A stretch of DNA of 64,000 nucleotides from Pseudoclavibacter caeni (lineage in GTDB: Bacteria > Actinomycetota > Actinomycetes > Actinomycetales > Microbacteriaceae), in contig NZ_WBKA01000003.1 of the NCBI RefSeq assembly GCF_008831125.1, positions 124,001 through 188,000 of the forward strand, in the 5' to 3' direction. The notes beneath the pieces are model-generated. The model saw only the letters and a list, made by a program, of their open reading frames with translations. It was not told the DNA's origin and did no database searches. Position numbers and translations under genes: made by a program. Position 1 is the first letter of the stretch. Every line of letters starts with the position of its first letter. Below, piece after piece: positions 7,054-15,946 of this stretch.

Positions 7054-9567
7054 TCAGATGGTGATCTCCGGGTGCAGCCGGCCGACGGTCCACACGCGCT
7101 GGGCCTGGGCGGCGATCGCGCTGATCAGCAGGCTGATCAGGAACAGGCCGCTCATGAACACCAGCGCGACCCAGAACCGGCCGTCGACGCCGCCACCGAT
7201 CAGCGGCCGCAATCCGTCGACGACGTAGCTGGCGGGCATGTACGGGTGGATCCACCAGAAGAACTTCGGCGTCGTCTCCACCGGGTATGTGCCGCCCGAG
7301 CTCGACAGCTGGAACATCAGCAGCACGAGCGCCACCACGCGACCCGGCGCGGAGCCGAAGACGATGATGAGCATCTGCTGGAACGTCAGGAACGCGAACG
7401 TCGTCAGCAGCACGAACAGCGCCATCGCGATCGGATGCGTCGGCCGCACCCCGATGCCCCAGACGAGCACGGCGAGCATGATGATGACCTGCCCGAGCCC
7501 GAGGACGCTGGCGGGCACGAACCCGTTGAGCACCGTCCGCAGGCCGGAGGCGCCCACCGCCAGCGGCCGGCTCGGCAGCGGCCGCAGGATCAGCCAGGTG
7601 ATCAGCGCGCCGACGAACGTGGCCAGGGCGATGAAGAACGGGGCGAAGCCCTCGCCGAAGCCCTGCACGGCGTTATGGGTCGTCTCGGCCAGCGACACGG
7701 CGTTGGCGATCGTCTCGGACATGCTCTGCGTCTGACCGTCGGAGTAGTCCGGGGCCTCGGCGGCGCCGTCGCTGACGGTGTCGCTGAACTCCTGCGTGCC
7801 GTCGGCGAGCTGGGTGGCCCCGTCGGAGGCCTGCTGGGCCCCGTCGGCGAGCTGGGCCGAGCCGGACTCGGCGCTCTCGGCGCCAGTGTTCAGCTGGTCG
7901 GCGCCGGAGGCGACCTGCGACGAGCCGTCGGAGAGCGTGCCGAGGCCGGCGACGAGCTGGTTGAGGTTCGTCGCCAGCGTGTCGCTGCCCGCGGCCAGCT
8001 GCGTGGTGCCGGAGGCCAGCTGGTTGATGCCGCCGAGCAGGGTGTCAGAGCTGGTGTCGGTCTTGGTGCCGAAGCTGGCGTTCAGCGTGGCCGCCCCGTT
8101 GCTCAGTGCGCACACGGTGTCGGTGAGCTTCGGTGTGCTACCGGCATTCTCTGCCGAGGAGACCGCGGCGGTGCAGGCCTCGGGGTCGGTGGCCTGAGAG
8201 CCGGTGGCTCGCTGCAGCGCAGCGGCGCCTTCGGCGAGCCCGTTGGCACCGTCCTTCAACGAGCTGGTCTGTCCGGGCTGGACGGTGGTGATCCCCGCAT
8301 CGGCCTGCTGCAGCGTTGCGATGGCGCTGTTCGCCTTCCCCGTCGCCTCGATCGCCTCGAGCAGGCTGATCTTGTTCGCCTGCGGGATCTCGGTGTCGGG
8401 AATCGTAACCAGCGCCGAGATCAGGTCAGACTGGTCGGACAGGCCAGACATGTCCTTGTTCGGCTCCACCGGGAAATCCGGATTCGTCGAGTGGATCTGC
8501 TTCCTCGCCTGCGTGATCGCCTCGTCGGCCTTCTGCAGATCCGGGTTGTCCTGCAGCGTCTTCCGCTGAGTCTCCAACGTCTCTGACAGCGTATTGACCC
8601 CCGAGCTGACTTTCGAGGCCCCGTCGGACAACTCCTGCGCCGCCTGCCAGACCGGCATGTTCGAGGCCTCGGTCGAGGCCTCGCCGTTCACCTTCTGGTT
8701 CAGCTGCGCCAGCCCCTGGCTCTCCGTCGACATCCCGCTCGCGAACGCAGTCGCCCCACTCTGCAGCGCAGCCACCCCGGAGCTGGCCTGTGCCGCTCCG
8801 CTGCTCAGCTGGCCCGCGCCGGCTGCGAGCTGCTGCGACCCGTTCTGCGCGGTCTGCGCGCCCTGCGCCACCTGCCCCGCGCCGTCCGCGAGCGAGGCGG
8901 TGCCGTCGGCCAGATCGCCGAGGCCCGCGGTGAGCGTGGTGGCGCCGTCGGCGAGCTGGGTGTTGCCATCCTTGAGCTGCTGGGCGCCGTCATTGACCTC
9001 GTCGGCCGCGTCGGCGGCGTCGCGGATGCCATCGCTGAGCTTGTTCACGCCCACGAGCACCTTGTCCGCCTGCTCCTGCGAGACGGTCTCGGCGAGCGTG
9101 TCGCGCACCTGCTTCATCGCCTGCTTGCCCAGTGTGTCGGCCAGGAAGCTGTTGGTGTCGTTGTAGTCGACCTCGATCTCGGCGGTCTGCGCGTCGGTGT
9201 CGAGCGAGGCGATCCGCTGCGAGAAGTCCTCGGGGATCGTCACGGCGAAGTAGTAGCCGCCGTTGCTCATGCCGTCCTGCGCGTCATCCGCGTCGGTGAG
9301 GTGCCAGTCGAGATCGCGGCGGTCGAGCAGTGTGTCGACCAGGTCGTCGCCGGCCGAGACCTCGGTGCCGTCGCTCGCGGTGGCGGCCTGATCCTCGTTG
9401 ACGAGAGCGACGGGCAGATCGCTCATGCGGTCGGTCGGCGCCCAGAACGCCCACAGGTACAGCGCCCCGTAGATCAGCGGGATGAACAGCAGCACGACGA
9501 GCGCGACCTTGGGCAGCCTGCCCCGGGTCATGCGCTTCAGCTCGGTGCCTGGCGAGAAGACGGACAT
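7054..9567 (-). CDS. YhgE/Pip family membrane protein
   Basis: 837 residues from the ATG at 9567, which follows AAGGAATCATCGAC. One N-terminal membrane helix (VALVVLLFIPLIYGALYLWAFW, about 20-41 but listed here only as its span), a long extracytoplasmic region of roughly 580 residues made of Ala/Asp/Gly/Gln-rich coiled repeats of the form QLADGAxxLxxG, then five to six C-terminal helices with the ABC-2-like PGRVVALVLLMFQLSS motif. The repeats match the X-heptad (pip/yhgE) pattern. Family members act in envelope integrity, lipid or antimicrobial export and phage reception; the exact substrate here is unknown. A partner ATPase is encoded 121 bp upstream. Confidence 0.9.
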   Translation of the reverse strand: MSVFSPGTELKRMTRGRLPKVALVVLLFIPLIYGALYLWAFWAPTDRMSDLPVALVNEDQAATASDGTEVSAGDDLVDTLLDRRDLDWHLTDADDAQDGMSNGGYYFAVTIPEDFSQRIASLDTDAQTAEIEVDYNDTNSFLADTLGKQAMKQVRDTLAETVSQEQADKVLVGVNKLSDGIRDAADAADEVNDGAQQLKDGNTQLADGATTLTAGLGDLADGTASLADGAGQVAQGAQTAQNGSQQLAAGAGQLSSGAAQASSGVAALQSGATAFASGMSTESQGLAQLNQKVNGEASTEASNMPVWQAAQELSDGASKVSSGVNTLSETLETQRKTLQDNPDLQKADEAITQARKQIHSTNPDFPVEPNKDMSGLSDQSDLISALVTIPDTEIPQANKISLLEAIEATGKANSAIATLQQADAGITTVQPGQTSSLKDGANGLAEGAAALQRATGSQATDPEACTAAVSSAENAGSTPKLTDTVCALSNGAATLNASFGTKTDTSSDTLLGGINQLASGTTQLAAGSDTLATNLNQLVAGLGTLSDGSSQVASGADQLNTGAESAESGSAQLADGAQQASDGATQLADGTQEFSDTVSDGAAEAPDYSDGQTQSMSETIANAVSLAETTHNAVQGFGEGFAPFFIALATFVGALITWLILRPLPSRPLAVGASGLRTVLNGFVPASVLGLGQVIIMLAVLVWGIGVRPTHPIAMALFVLLTTFAFLTFQQMLIIVFGSAPGRVVALVLLMFQLSSSGGTYPVETTPKFFWWIHPYMPASYVVDGLRPLIGGGVDGRFWVALVFMSGLFLISLLISAIAAQAQRVWTVGRLHPEITI

Positions 9568-9688
9568 GTCGATGATTCCTTGGGATTCGTGGGTTCTGCG
9601 AGTGTGATGAGGACGCTGCAACGGCCCCGCCCCGTACGGTCGCCGCGGCCTGGTGGCCGGCGCCGCTCCGGGGCTCCGGGCCCGCCGG

Positions 9689-10501
9689 CTACCCTTCCGT
9701 GTGCGACGGCAGGTGGACGGTGGTGGCGAGCCCTGCGGGGAACAGCTCGACGACGCCGGGATCGGCGCTGCCGACGATGACGGTCAGCCCGCCGGCGACC
9801 AGGGCGGCGAGCCGCTCGGCGACCGAACGGCGGTGCACCGGGTTCTTGATCGCGTCGAGGTCGTCCATGACAAGCACACGGGGACGCGACTCCAGCGCCA
9901 GCGCGATGCGCAGCAGGTGCTCCTGCCGCTCGCTGAGCGAGTGGTTGACCGTGCGCGCATGCGGCACCGGCACGTTCCCGAACACGGGGGCGAGCCGGGC
10001 ATGCACGTCCTCGTCGGTCAGTCGCGGGGCGAACGCGTACCAGGCGCTCTCGATGGCGATGCGCTCGCGCACCGAGTCGATGACGTCGACCGACCCCTCG
10101 AGGTCATCCATCCCGGCAAACCCGGCGATCGCACTCTGCCGTCGCAGCCCGGTGAGATCCTGCTTCGACGAGACGCCGAGGACACTCAGATCGCCGTGCC
10201 TCAGCCGCATCCGGCCGCTCAGCGCGAGCAGCAGTGAGGTGCGACCGCTGCCCCGCTCGCCAACGACGACGGTCACCGGCGTGGCGGACACCGCATCCAG
10301 CGGGCCGAACACCACCCCGCGGGGGCCGTGCACCTCCGCGCCGGCGATCCGCACGATCGACTCGCCCGCGGGGACGCCCGTGGCACCCGCCCGTGCGGAC
10401 GGCGCCGCGGAGCCGGGTGCCATCCCACTGCCGAGATCGACGACGACCGGGGCGCCGGTCGGCGCGGCGTGCGCTCCCGGTGCGGTCTGCGTGCTGCTCA
10501 T
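9689..10501 (-). CDS. ABC-type ATP-binding protein with altered catalytic motifs
   Basis: 270 residues from the ATG at 10501, which follows AAGGAGTCGCGAC. The first 50 residues are Pro/Ala/Gly-rich; the ATPase core starts near 50. Walker A reads GERGSGRTS at 81-89 with Arg in place of Lys, the signature is LSERQ (189-193) instead of LSGGQ, and Walker B is VLVMDDLD (209-216) with Asp where the catalytic Glu is usual. It is the likely cytoplasmic partner of the YhgE/Pip protein downstream. Whether it hydrolyses ATP is open. Transcribed from the TetR-type promoter at 10658-10686. Confidence 0.8.
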   Translation of the reverse strand: MSSTQTAPGAHAAPTGAPVVVDLGSGMAPGSAAPSARAGATGVPAGESIVRIAGAEVHGPRGVVFGPLDAVSATPVTVVVGERGSGRTSLLLALSGRMRLRHGDLSVLGVSSKQDLTGLRRQSAIAGFAGMDDLEGSVDVIDSVRERIAIESAWYAFAPRLTDEDVHARLAPVFGNVPVPHARTVNHSLSERQEHLLRIALALESRPRVLVMDDLDAIKNPVHRRSVAERLAALVAGGLTVIVGSADPGVVELFPAGLATTVHLPSHTEG

Positions 10502-10602
10502 GTCGCGACTCCTTCGAGATCCTGTCTTGTGTGGCCAGTGTCCGCTGTCCGCCCAGTCGATGCCCTGCACTCGTCACGGACGCCCTCCTCCGGACGACCA
10601 GT

Positions 10603-10623
10603 CAGTGCCCAGTGCCCAGTGCC
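10603..10623. repeat. Three tandem copies of CAGTGCC in the leader of the ATPase gene
   Basis: CAGTGCC repeats exactly at 10603, 10610 and 10617, followed by a fourth partial copy (CAGCATG) that runs into the downstream TetR-type operator. It lies in the roughly 150-nt untranslated leader. Function unknown. Confidence 0.6.
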
Positions 10624-10633
10624 CAGCATGCTG

Positions 10634-10686
10634 ACTGAACGGTCAGTACAACTGCTCAATGTAATCTGAACTGAACAGTCAGTCAA
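10634..10686 (-). promoter_or_regulatory. Promoter with two TetR-type operators for the ATPase-yhgE-tetR locus
   Basis: On the minus strand TTGACT (10686-10681), a 17-bp spacer and TACATT (10663-10658) form a good vegetative promoter. Two palindromes share the arms ACTGA/TCAGT with four central bases: 10634-10647 (centre ACGG) just after the expected transcription start, and 10670-10683 (centre ACAG) within the spacer and -35. Their centres are 36 bp apart. Binding by the TetR protein at 6162-6818 would block the promoter from both sides. Confidence 0.8.
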
Positions 10687-11108
10687 CTCATTCCCGAAGG
10701 AATGGCGTGCCCTGCGCCCTGGACCACCGACGACTCGCCCCGCTTCTGCCGTGGCAGCCAGCTCTGTCGCAGGCCGCCACTGCTGCTGGTCTCCGCTGCG
10801 GCGGCCGAACCCCATGGCTGCTGCGCTTCCCCTGACACGCCGACAGCCGCTCACGTCATCGGCCTCTCACGAACGTTCTGTCATCCGCCGTTTGGCGATT
10901 CGCACGCATGCCGTGCGCCCTGCCCGCATCCGTGCGCAGGACCCCGGCACAACCGGCATGCGTGCCCACGTTGGCGGGCAGACGACCGATCCTGCCGGCG
11001 GACCGAACGACCCGCACCCGGGCAGAGGGCGCATCCCAAGCCCGACAGAAGGTGTATCTGAAGTCAACGGTCGAGCCGCTGCGGATTATTCGAAACGAAC
11101 CGTACGGC
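10687..11108. other. Intergenic region without recognisable gene
   Basis: About 420 bp between the promoter above and the recG stop codon. Open frames here have no RBS or family signature. Only short palindromes are seen (GAACGTTC at 10871-10878, CCGTACGG near 11098). No convincing recG terminator was found. Confidence 0.5.
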
Positions 11109-13541
11109 TCAGGCCGCACCGAGATACCCCTCGTCGAGACCGGCGAGCACACGGGCGACCTCGGCGTCGAGGGCGGCCTGCGTCTCTGCCAGACGAGCGT
11201 GCCGCACCGGATGCTCAGACCGCACCTGACCGACACGAGTGGATGCGGTACCGGACGTCGAAGCAGCGTCACCGTCCGTGCCTGCACCGCCCGCAGGATC
11301 AGCACCCGCACCCGTGCCCCCACCCGAACCGGCACCTGCACCGGCCACAGCATCCGACCCCACCGCCGCGGCCTCGGCGCGCGCCACCAGATCGGCCACG
11401 TCATCGTGAGCCCACGTGATGATCCTGCGGTCGCGCACGACCTGCAGTGCGTGCAGATGTGACCGTCGCCCCGACTGCGAGGCGCCGAGCACGTCACCCT
11501 CATGTCGCAGACCGAGGTCCAGCTCGGCCAGCTCGAACCCGTCGTTCGTGGCGGCGACCGCCTCGACCCGAGCGCGTGCGGGCGAGCCCTCCTCGGCGTC
11601 CGTGACGAACAAGGCCAGCGAGGGATGCTCCCCGCGCCCAACCCGGCCGCGCAGCTGGTGCAGCTGGGCGACGCCGAGCCGATCGGCGTCGAGCACGAGT
11701 ATGATGCTCGCGTTGGGCACGTTCACGCCGACCTCGATGACGGTGGTCGCGACGAGCACATCGAGCCGGCGCTCAAGGTAGTCACGCATGATCCGCGCGC
11801 GCTCCTCGGCCTTCATCCGCCCGTGCAGCGCCGCGACGCGCAGGTGCGCGGTCGCCGGATTGTCCGCCAGCGTGTGCACCGCCGACTCGACCGTCCACCG
11901 ACCCGCCGGCCCGGCGGACGCCGCACCGGACCCGGCGGCACCCCGCCAAGCGGCATCCCTCGCAACGGTGCCCCTCACAGCGGCGCCCTCACCCGCCGCG
12001 TCCTCGTCGCCGATCGCGGGGACGACGACATACCCCTGGCGTCCCTTCGCGACCTCCTCGGCCAGCCGCTGCCAGGCGCGCTCGAGCCAGTGCGGCCGTT
12101 CCGCGGCTGGCACCACGAAGCTCGACACGGGCCGGCGGCCGGCGGGCAGCTCATGCAGCGAGGAGATGTCGAGGTCGCCGAACACCGTCATGGCGACCGT
12201 GCGCGGGATGGGCGTGGCGGTGAGCATGAGCACGTGCGGGCTGCCGGTGCCCTTCGCACGCAGCGCCTCCCGCTGCTCGACGCCGAAGCGGTGCTGCTCG
12301 TCGATGACGACGAGACCCAGATGCTCGAACTGGGTGGTGTCGCTCAGCAGCGCGTGGGTGCCGACCACCAGCCGTGCCTGGCCGGCGGCGACCGCGAGCG
12401 CCGCGTGCCGACGCTCCTTGGCCGGCAGGCTGCCGGTGATCAGCTGGGGCATGAGCCGCTGCCACAGCTCGTGGCCGAGCATCGCATGCAGGCTCGCGAT
12501 GTGCTGGGCAGCGAGCACCTCGGTGGGGGCGATGAGCACGGCCTGGGCCCCGGCGTCGGCGACCTGCAGCATCGCTCGCAGCGCCACGAGGGTCTTGCCG
12601 GAGCCCACCTCGCCCTGTAGCAGACGGTTCATCGGATGCGTGCCGGCGAGCTCGCGCGCGATCGTCTCACCGATCTCCCGCTGACCGTCGGTGAGTGGGA
12701 ACGGCAGGCCGTCGTCGAACCGGTCGAGCATGCCGCCCGGCACCCTCGGATACGCCTCGGCAGCGACGGATGCGATCGCCTGCCGCTGACGGTGCAGGGC
12801 GACCTGCAGCACGAACGCCTCCTCGTAGCGCAGCGTGCGCAGCCCGCGGTCGCGCTCGTCGTCGTCGGAGGGCCGGTGCACGGCCTCGAATGCGGCGGAG
12901 CGGCCGAGCAGGTCGCGGCGGTCGCGCAGACCGGCGGGCACGACCTCCGGCAGCGGCCCGAGCCCGTCGAGCACGATGCCGACCGCCTGGGCGATGCGCC
13001 AGCTGGGCAGGGATGCCGTGGCCGGGTAGATCGGAATCGGCCGGGTGGCCCAGTCGCCGGCGCGGCGGGCGGCCTCCGCATCGACGGGGGCGCCCGCGTC
13101 CTCGGGCGTCTCCGGGAAGAGCTCGTAGTCAGGGTGGGCCAGCTGCAGCGACCCGCGATAGGCGCTGATGCGGCCGGCGAACACACCGCGCCGGCCGGGT
13201 GCGAGCTCCTGGGCCCGCCACGGCTGGTTGAAGAACGTGAGCGTGACGAACCCGTGACCGTCGGTGATGCGCGCCTCGGTGATCGTGCCGCGCCGGGAGT
13301 GCATGCTTCGCTCGTGGGTCTCGACGACCTCGGCGACGATCGTCACCTGCGCCTCGAGCTGCAGGGAGTGGATCGGGGTGAGCTCGCCGCGGTGGGCGTA
13401 CCGCCGCGGCAGGTGCCACAGCAGGTCTCCGGCGGTGTGCAGGCCGAACGCGCGATGCAGGGCCTTCGCGGTCTTCGCCCCGAGCACGCGCTCGAGCGGC
13501 GCCGCAAGGGCGTCGGCAGGGCGTTCGGGTGCGGCGGGCAT
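11109..13541 (-). CDS. recG: ATP-dependent DNA helicase RecG
   Basis: 810 residues; remodels stalled replication forks and Holliday junctions. Wedge/OB region about 50-160 with the TFFNQPW motif; Walker A GEVGSGKT at 310-317; DEQHRFGVEQR (motif II region); LTATPIPRT (motif III); C-terminal helicase half with RGRVGRG (motif VI). Two low-complexity insertions stand out: an Ala/Gly-rich stretch before motif IV and a Gly/Ala/Ser/Thr-rich linker at about 730-769 just before the final helical segment. The TAGACT hexamer ends 6 nt before the ATG, suggesting a leaderless message. Confidence 0.96.
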   Translation of the reverse strand: MPAAPERPADALAAPLERVLGAKTAKALHRAFGLHTAGDLLWHLPRRYAHRGELTPIHSLQLEAQVTIVAEVVETHERSMHSRRGTITEARITDGHGFVTLTFFNQPWRAQELAPGRRGVFAGRISAYRGSLQLAHPDYELFPETPEDAGAPVDAEAARRAGDWATRPIPIYPATASLPSWRIAQAVGIVLDGLGPLPEVVPAGLRDRRDLLGRSAAFEAVHRPSDDDERDRGLRTLRYEEAFVLQVALHRQRQAIASVAAEAYPRVPGGMLDRFDDGLPFPLTDGQREIGETIARELAGTHPMNRLLQGEVGSGKTLVALRAMLQVADAGAQAVLIAPTEVLAAQHIASLHAMLGHELWQRLMPQLITGSLPAKERRHAALAVAAGQARLVVGTHALLSDTTQFEHLGLVVIDEQHRFGVEQREALRAKGTGSPHVLMLTATPIPRTVAMTVFGDLDISSLHELPAGRRPVSSFVVPAAERPHWLERAWQRLAEEVAKGRQGYVVVPAIGDEDAAGEGAAVRGTVARDAAWRGAAGSGAASAGPAGRWTVESAVHTLADNPATAHLRVAALHGRMKAEERARIMRDYLERRLDVLVATTVIEVGVNVPNASIILVLDADRLGVAQLHQLRGRVGRGEHPSLALFVTDAEEGSPARARVEAVAATNDGFELAELDLGLRHEGDVLGASQSGRRSHLHALQVVRDRRIITWAHDDVADLVARAEAAAVGSDAVAGAGAGSGGGTGAGADPAGGAGTDGDAASTSGTASTRVGQVRSEHPVRHARLAETQAALDAEVARVLAGLDEGYLGAA

Positions 13542-13643
13542 GCTCCAAGTCTAGGGGCGCCCGCCGACACCCCTCCGCCGAGACCAGCGGCGGCCTCACG
13601 TCGGCTCTGCTGTCGCCGACCGCCCGATGGCAGAATGGAGCCC

Positions 13644-14300
13644 ATGACCCGTCTGATCGCCGGCGACGCCGGCGGGCTCGCGCTGCGCACGCCCGACTCG
13701 CGCACCCGCCCCACCACCGAGCGCACGCGCGAGGCGATGTTCTCCCGCCTCGCCGCCCGGCTGGATCTCGAGGGCATGCACGTGCTCGACCTGTATGCGG
13801 GCTCGGCCGCACTGGGGCTCGAGGCCGTCTCCCGCGGCGCTGACGTGCTCGTCGCCGTCGAGCACGCGCGCCGGGCGGCGGCGGTCGCCCGCGCGAACGC
13901 GGCCGCGGTGACGGCGGCCTGCCGGGGACGCGCCGTGCGGTGCACGGTCGTCGAGCAGCCCGTGACCGCCTGGCTCACCTCACCGCCGGCGGACGACTTC
14001 GACCTCGTCCTGGTCGACCCGCCCTACGCCGTGCCCGGCGAGCGGCTGACCGACGAGCTGCGGATGCTGCTGCCCCACCTGGCGCCGCGGGCGGACGTGG
14101 TCGTCGAGCGCAGCGTCCGCTCCCCCGATCTCGTCTGGCCGGCGGAGTACGCCCCCGGGGAGCGACGCCGTTACGGCGAGACGGTGCTGTGGTTCGCCGA
14201 GGGCCCGGACTCCGACGCCCGACCCGGCACGGAGACGGCAGCGGACGCCGGCCGGGCATGCGGCGAAGACCACCCGCATGACGCGGAGCCGCCCCGATGA
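13644..14300 (+). CDS. rsmD: 16S rRNA (guanine-966-N2) methyltransferase
   Basis: 218 residues from the ATG at 13644 (MTRLIAGDAGG). SAM-binding motif I LDLYAGSAALGLEAVSRGA and the catalytic DPPY in LVLVDPPYAVPG identify RsmD, which methylates G966 during 30S assembly. The last 25-30 residues are a hydrophilic extension beyond the usual end. CAGAAT ends 7 nt before the ATG. The stop overlaps the next start by 4 nt (ATGA). Confidence 0.9.
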   Translation: MTRLIAGDAGGLALRTPDSRTRPTTERTREAMFSRLAARLDLEGMHVLDLYAGSAALGLEAVSRGADVLVAVEHARRAAAVARANAAAVTAACRGRAVRCTVVEQPVTAWLTSPPADDFDLVLVDPPYAVPGERLTDELRMLLPHLAPRADVVVERSVRSPDLVWPAEYAPGERRRYGETVLWFAEGPDSDARPGTETAADAGRACGEDHPHDAEPPR

Positions 14301-14797
14301 CCGCACCGTCGCAACCTGTCGCGGACCGTCACGGCGCGGGCCGTCGTGCCGCGGGCCATCGGACGATCGCCGCGCTGCTCGCGGTGTCGGCCGGGGCGGG
14401 ACTCGCCGCCTGCGCGCCGACGGTGTCGCTGCAGCCGGCCGAGGACGCCGCCTCCCCCGCCTGCGCCGCGATGTCGGCCCGACTGCCGGGAGCGGTCGCC
14501 GGTGCCGGCCGCCGCAGCACGAACGCCCAGGCCACCGGAGCCTGGGGCACCCCTGCGAGCGCGATCATCACCTGCGGGGTGTCGGCCCCGCTGGTCAGCT
14601 CGCAGACGTGCATCACGGTCGGTGACGTCGACTGGCTCGTCGATGACTCGTCCGCCCCGACCTACCGGTTCACCTCGTACGGTCGCGATCCCGCGGTGCA
14701 GCTCGTCGTCGACGGGGACGCGGTCAACGGCAACACGGTGCTCAACGATCTCGCGGACGCGGTGGGCGCGATCCCGGCGACGAGGCGGTGCACGTGA
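14297..14797 (+). CDS. DUF3515 family lipoprotein
   Basis: 166 residues. Basic N-terminus, hydrophobic segment about 23-37 and lipobox LAAC with Cys39, so probably anchored on the outer face of the membrane. The body carries the DUF3515 pattern (VDWLVDD, then a Cys-rich fold with C76-like, C88-like and the terminal Cys). DUF3515 genes lie next to ddl in many Actinomycetota; here they are convergent neighbours. Function unknown. Start overlaps rsmD by 4 nt. Confidence 0.8.
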   Translation: MTAPSQPVADRHGAGRRAAGHRTIAALLAVSAGAGLAACAPTVSLQPAEDAASPACAAMSARLPGAVAGAGRRSTNAQATGAWGTPASAIITCGVSAPLVSSQTCITVGDVDWLVDDSSAPTYRFTSYGRDPAVQLVVDGDAVNGNTVLNDLADAVGAIPATRRCT

Positions 14798-14857
14798 CGG
14801 CGGCGGCTCACCCGGCATCCCTGAGACGCACGCGCCGACCGGGCCGTCACCCCCCAC

Positions 14858-15946
14858 TCAGCGCAGCGGCTCGTGCTCCAGCGCCTGCTCGATCAGGTCG
14901 GTGATGAGCTCCCGATAGTGCAGGCCACTGGCCTCCCACAGCATCGGGAACATGGAGATCGGGGTGAACCCGGGGATCGTGTTGATCTCGTTGACCACGA
15001 CGCCATGCGCGGTGAGGAACACGTCGACCCGGGCGAGTCCCGAGCACTCCAGCGCCTCGAACGCGCGGCGGGCGACGTCGCGCAGCTCGGCGAGCTCGGC
15101 ATCGGTCACGTCGGCCGGGCACACCGTGCGGGCCGGGCTGTCGGCCAGGTATTTCGCGTCGAAGTCGTAGAACCCGTCGCCGTCGACGACGATCTCGCCG
15201 GCCACGGCGGAGACCCGCACCCCCGACCCGGAACGCGAGCCGAGCACGGCCATCTCGATCTCCCGGCCGTCCACCGCCGCCTCGACGAGTGCCTTGTCAT
15301 CCTCGGCGAACGCGACGCGCAGCGCCTCGTCCAGCTCCTCGGGCCGGGTGACCCGCGACACGCCGACGCTCGACCCGGCGCGGGCCGGTTTGACGAACAC
15401 CGGCCAGCCGAGTGGGGCGATGCGGTCGTCGATCGCGAGACGGTCGTCGTCGCGATGCACGACCGCGTACCGGCCGACGGCGATCCCCGCGGCGCCGAGC
15501 ACCGTCTTCGTGAACTCCTTGTCGGTGCCGAGTGCGGAGGCCATCACCCCGGAGCCGACGTACGGCAACCCGGACATCGCCAGCAGACCCTGGATCGTGC
15601 CATCCTCGCCGAACGGCCCGTGCAGCAGCGGCAGCACCACGTCGACCCGCCCGAGCGGGCGCAGCCCGCCCTCGGGTGTGACCGCGCGCAGCTCGTGCGA
15701 GCCGCCGCTGGGCCAGACCACCTCGGTGTCGGAGGGGGCGAGCTCCGGCAGCACGCCGTCAGCGAGCTGGAACCGGTCGGGGGCGTCCGGCTGCAGCACG
15801 AACCGGCCCCGGGCGGTGATGCCCACGGGCACGACGTCGTACCGGTCGCGATCGATCGCGCCGAGCACGCCGCCGGCGGTGGCCACGCTGATCGCGTGCT
15901 CGCTGGAGCGCCCGCCGAACACCACGGCGACCCTGGTCCTCGTCAT
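14858..15946 (-). CDS. ddl: D-alanine--D-alanine ligase
   Basis: 362 residues, ATP-grasp enzyme that joins two D-Ala for peptidoglycan precursors. N-terminal VVFGGRSSEHAISVATA, ATP-grasp core with VFVKPARAGSSVGVSRV, and C-terminal RVDVFLTAHGVVVNEINTIPGFTP (metal-binding Glu/Asn). Start overlaps the gpsA stop by 4 nt: last gene of the leuC-leuD-plsC-gpsA-ddl operon. Confidence 0.95.
   Translation of the reverse strand: MTRTRVAVVFGGRSSEHAISVATAGGVLGAIDRDRYDVVPVGITARGRFVLQPDAPDRFQLADGVLPELAPSDTEVVWPSGGSHELRAVTPEGGLRPLGRVDVVLPLLHGPFGEDGTIQGLLAMSGLPYVGSGVMASALGTDKEFTKTVLGAAGIAVGRYAVVHRDDDRLAIDDRIAPLGWPVFVKPARAGSSVGVSRVTRPEELDEALRVAFAEDDKALVEAAVDGREIEMAVLGSRSGSGVRVSAVAGEIVVDGDGFYDFDAKYLADSPARTVCPADVTDAELAELRDVARRAFEALECSGLARVDVFLTAHGVVVNEINTIPGFTPISMFPMLWEASGLHYRELITDLIEQALEHEPLR

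Noticed and set aside
10865-10884. GAACGTTC as a LexA box
   Set aside because: Actinobacterial LexA sites need GAAC-N4-GTTC; here the halves abut and no SOS gene is adjacent.
10702-11061. 119-residue plus-strand frame near recG
   Set aside because: Cys/Pro/Arg-rich, no RBS and no recognisable family; judged non-coding.
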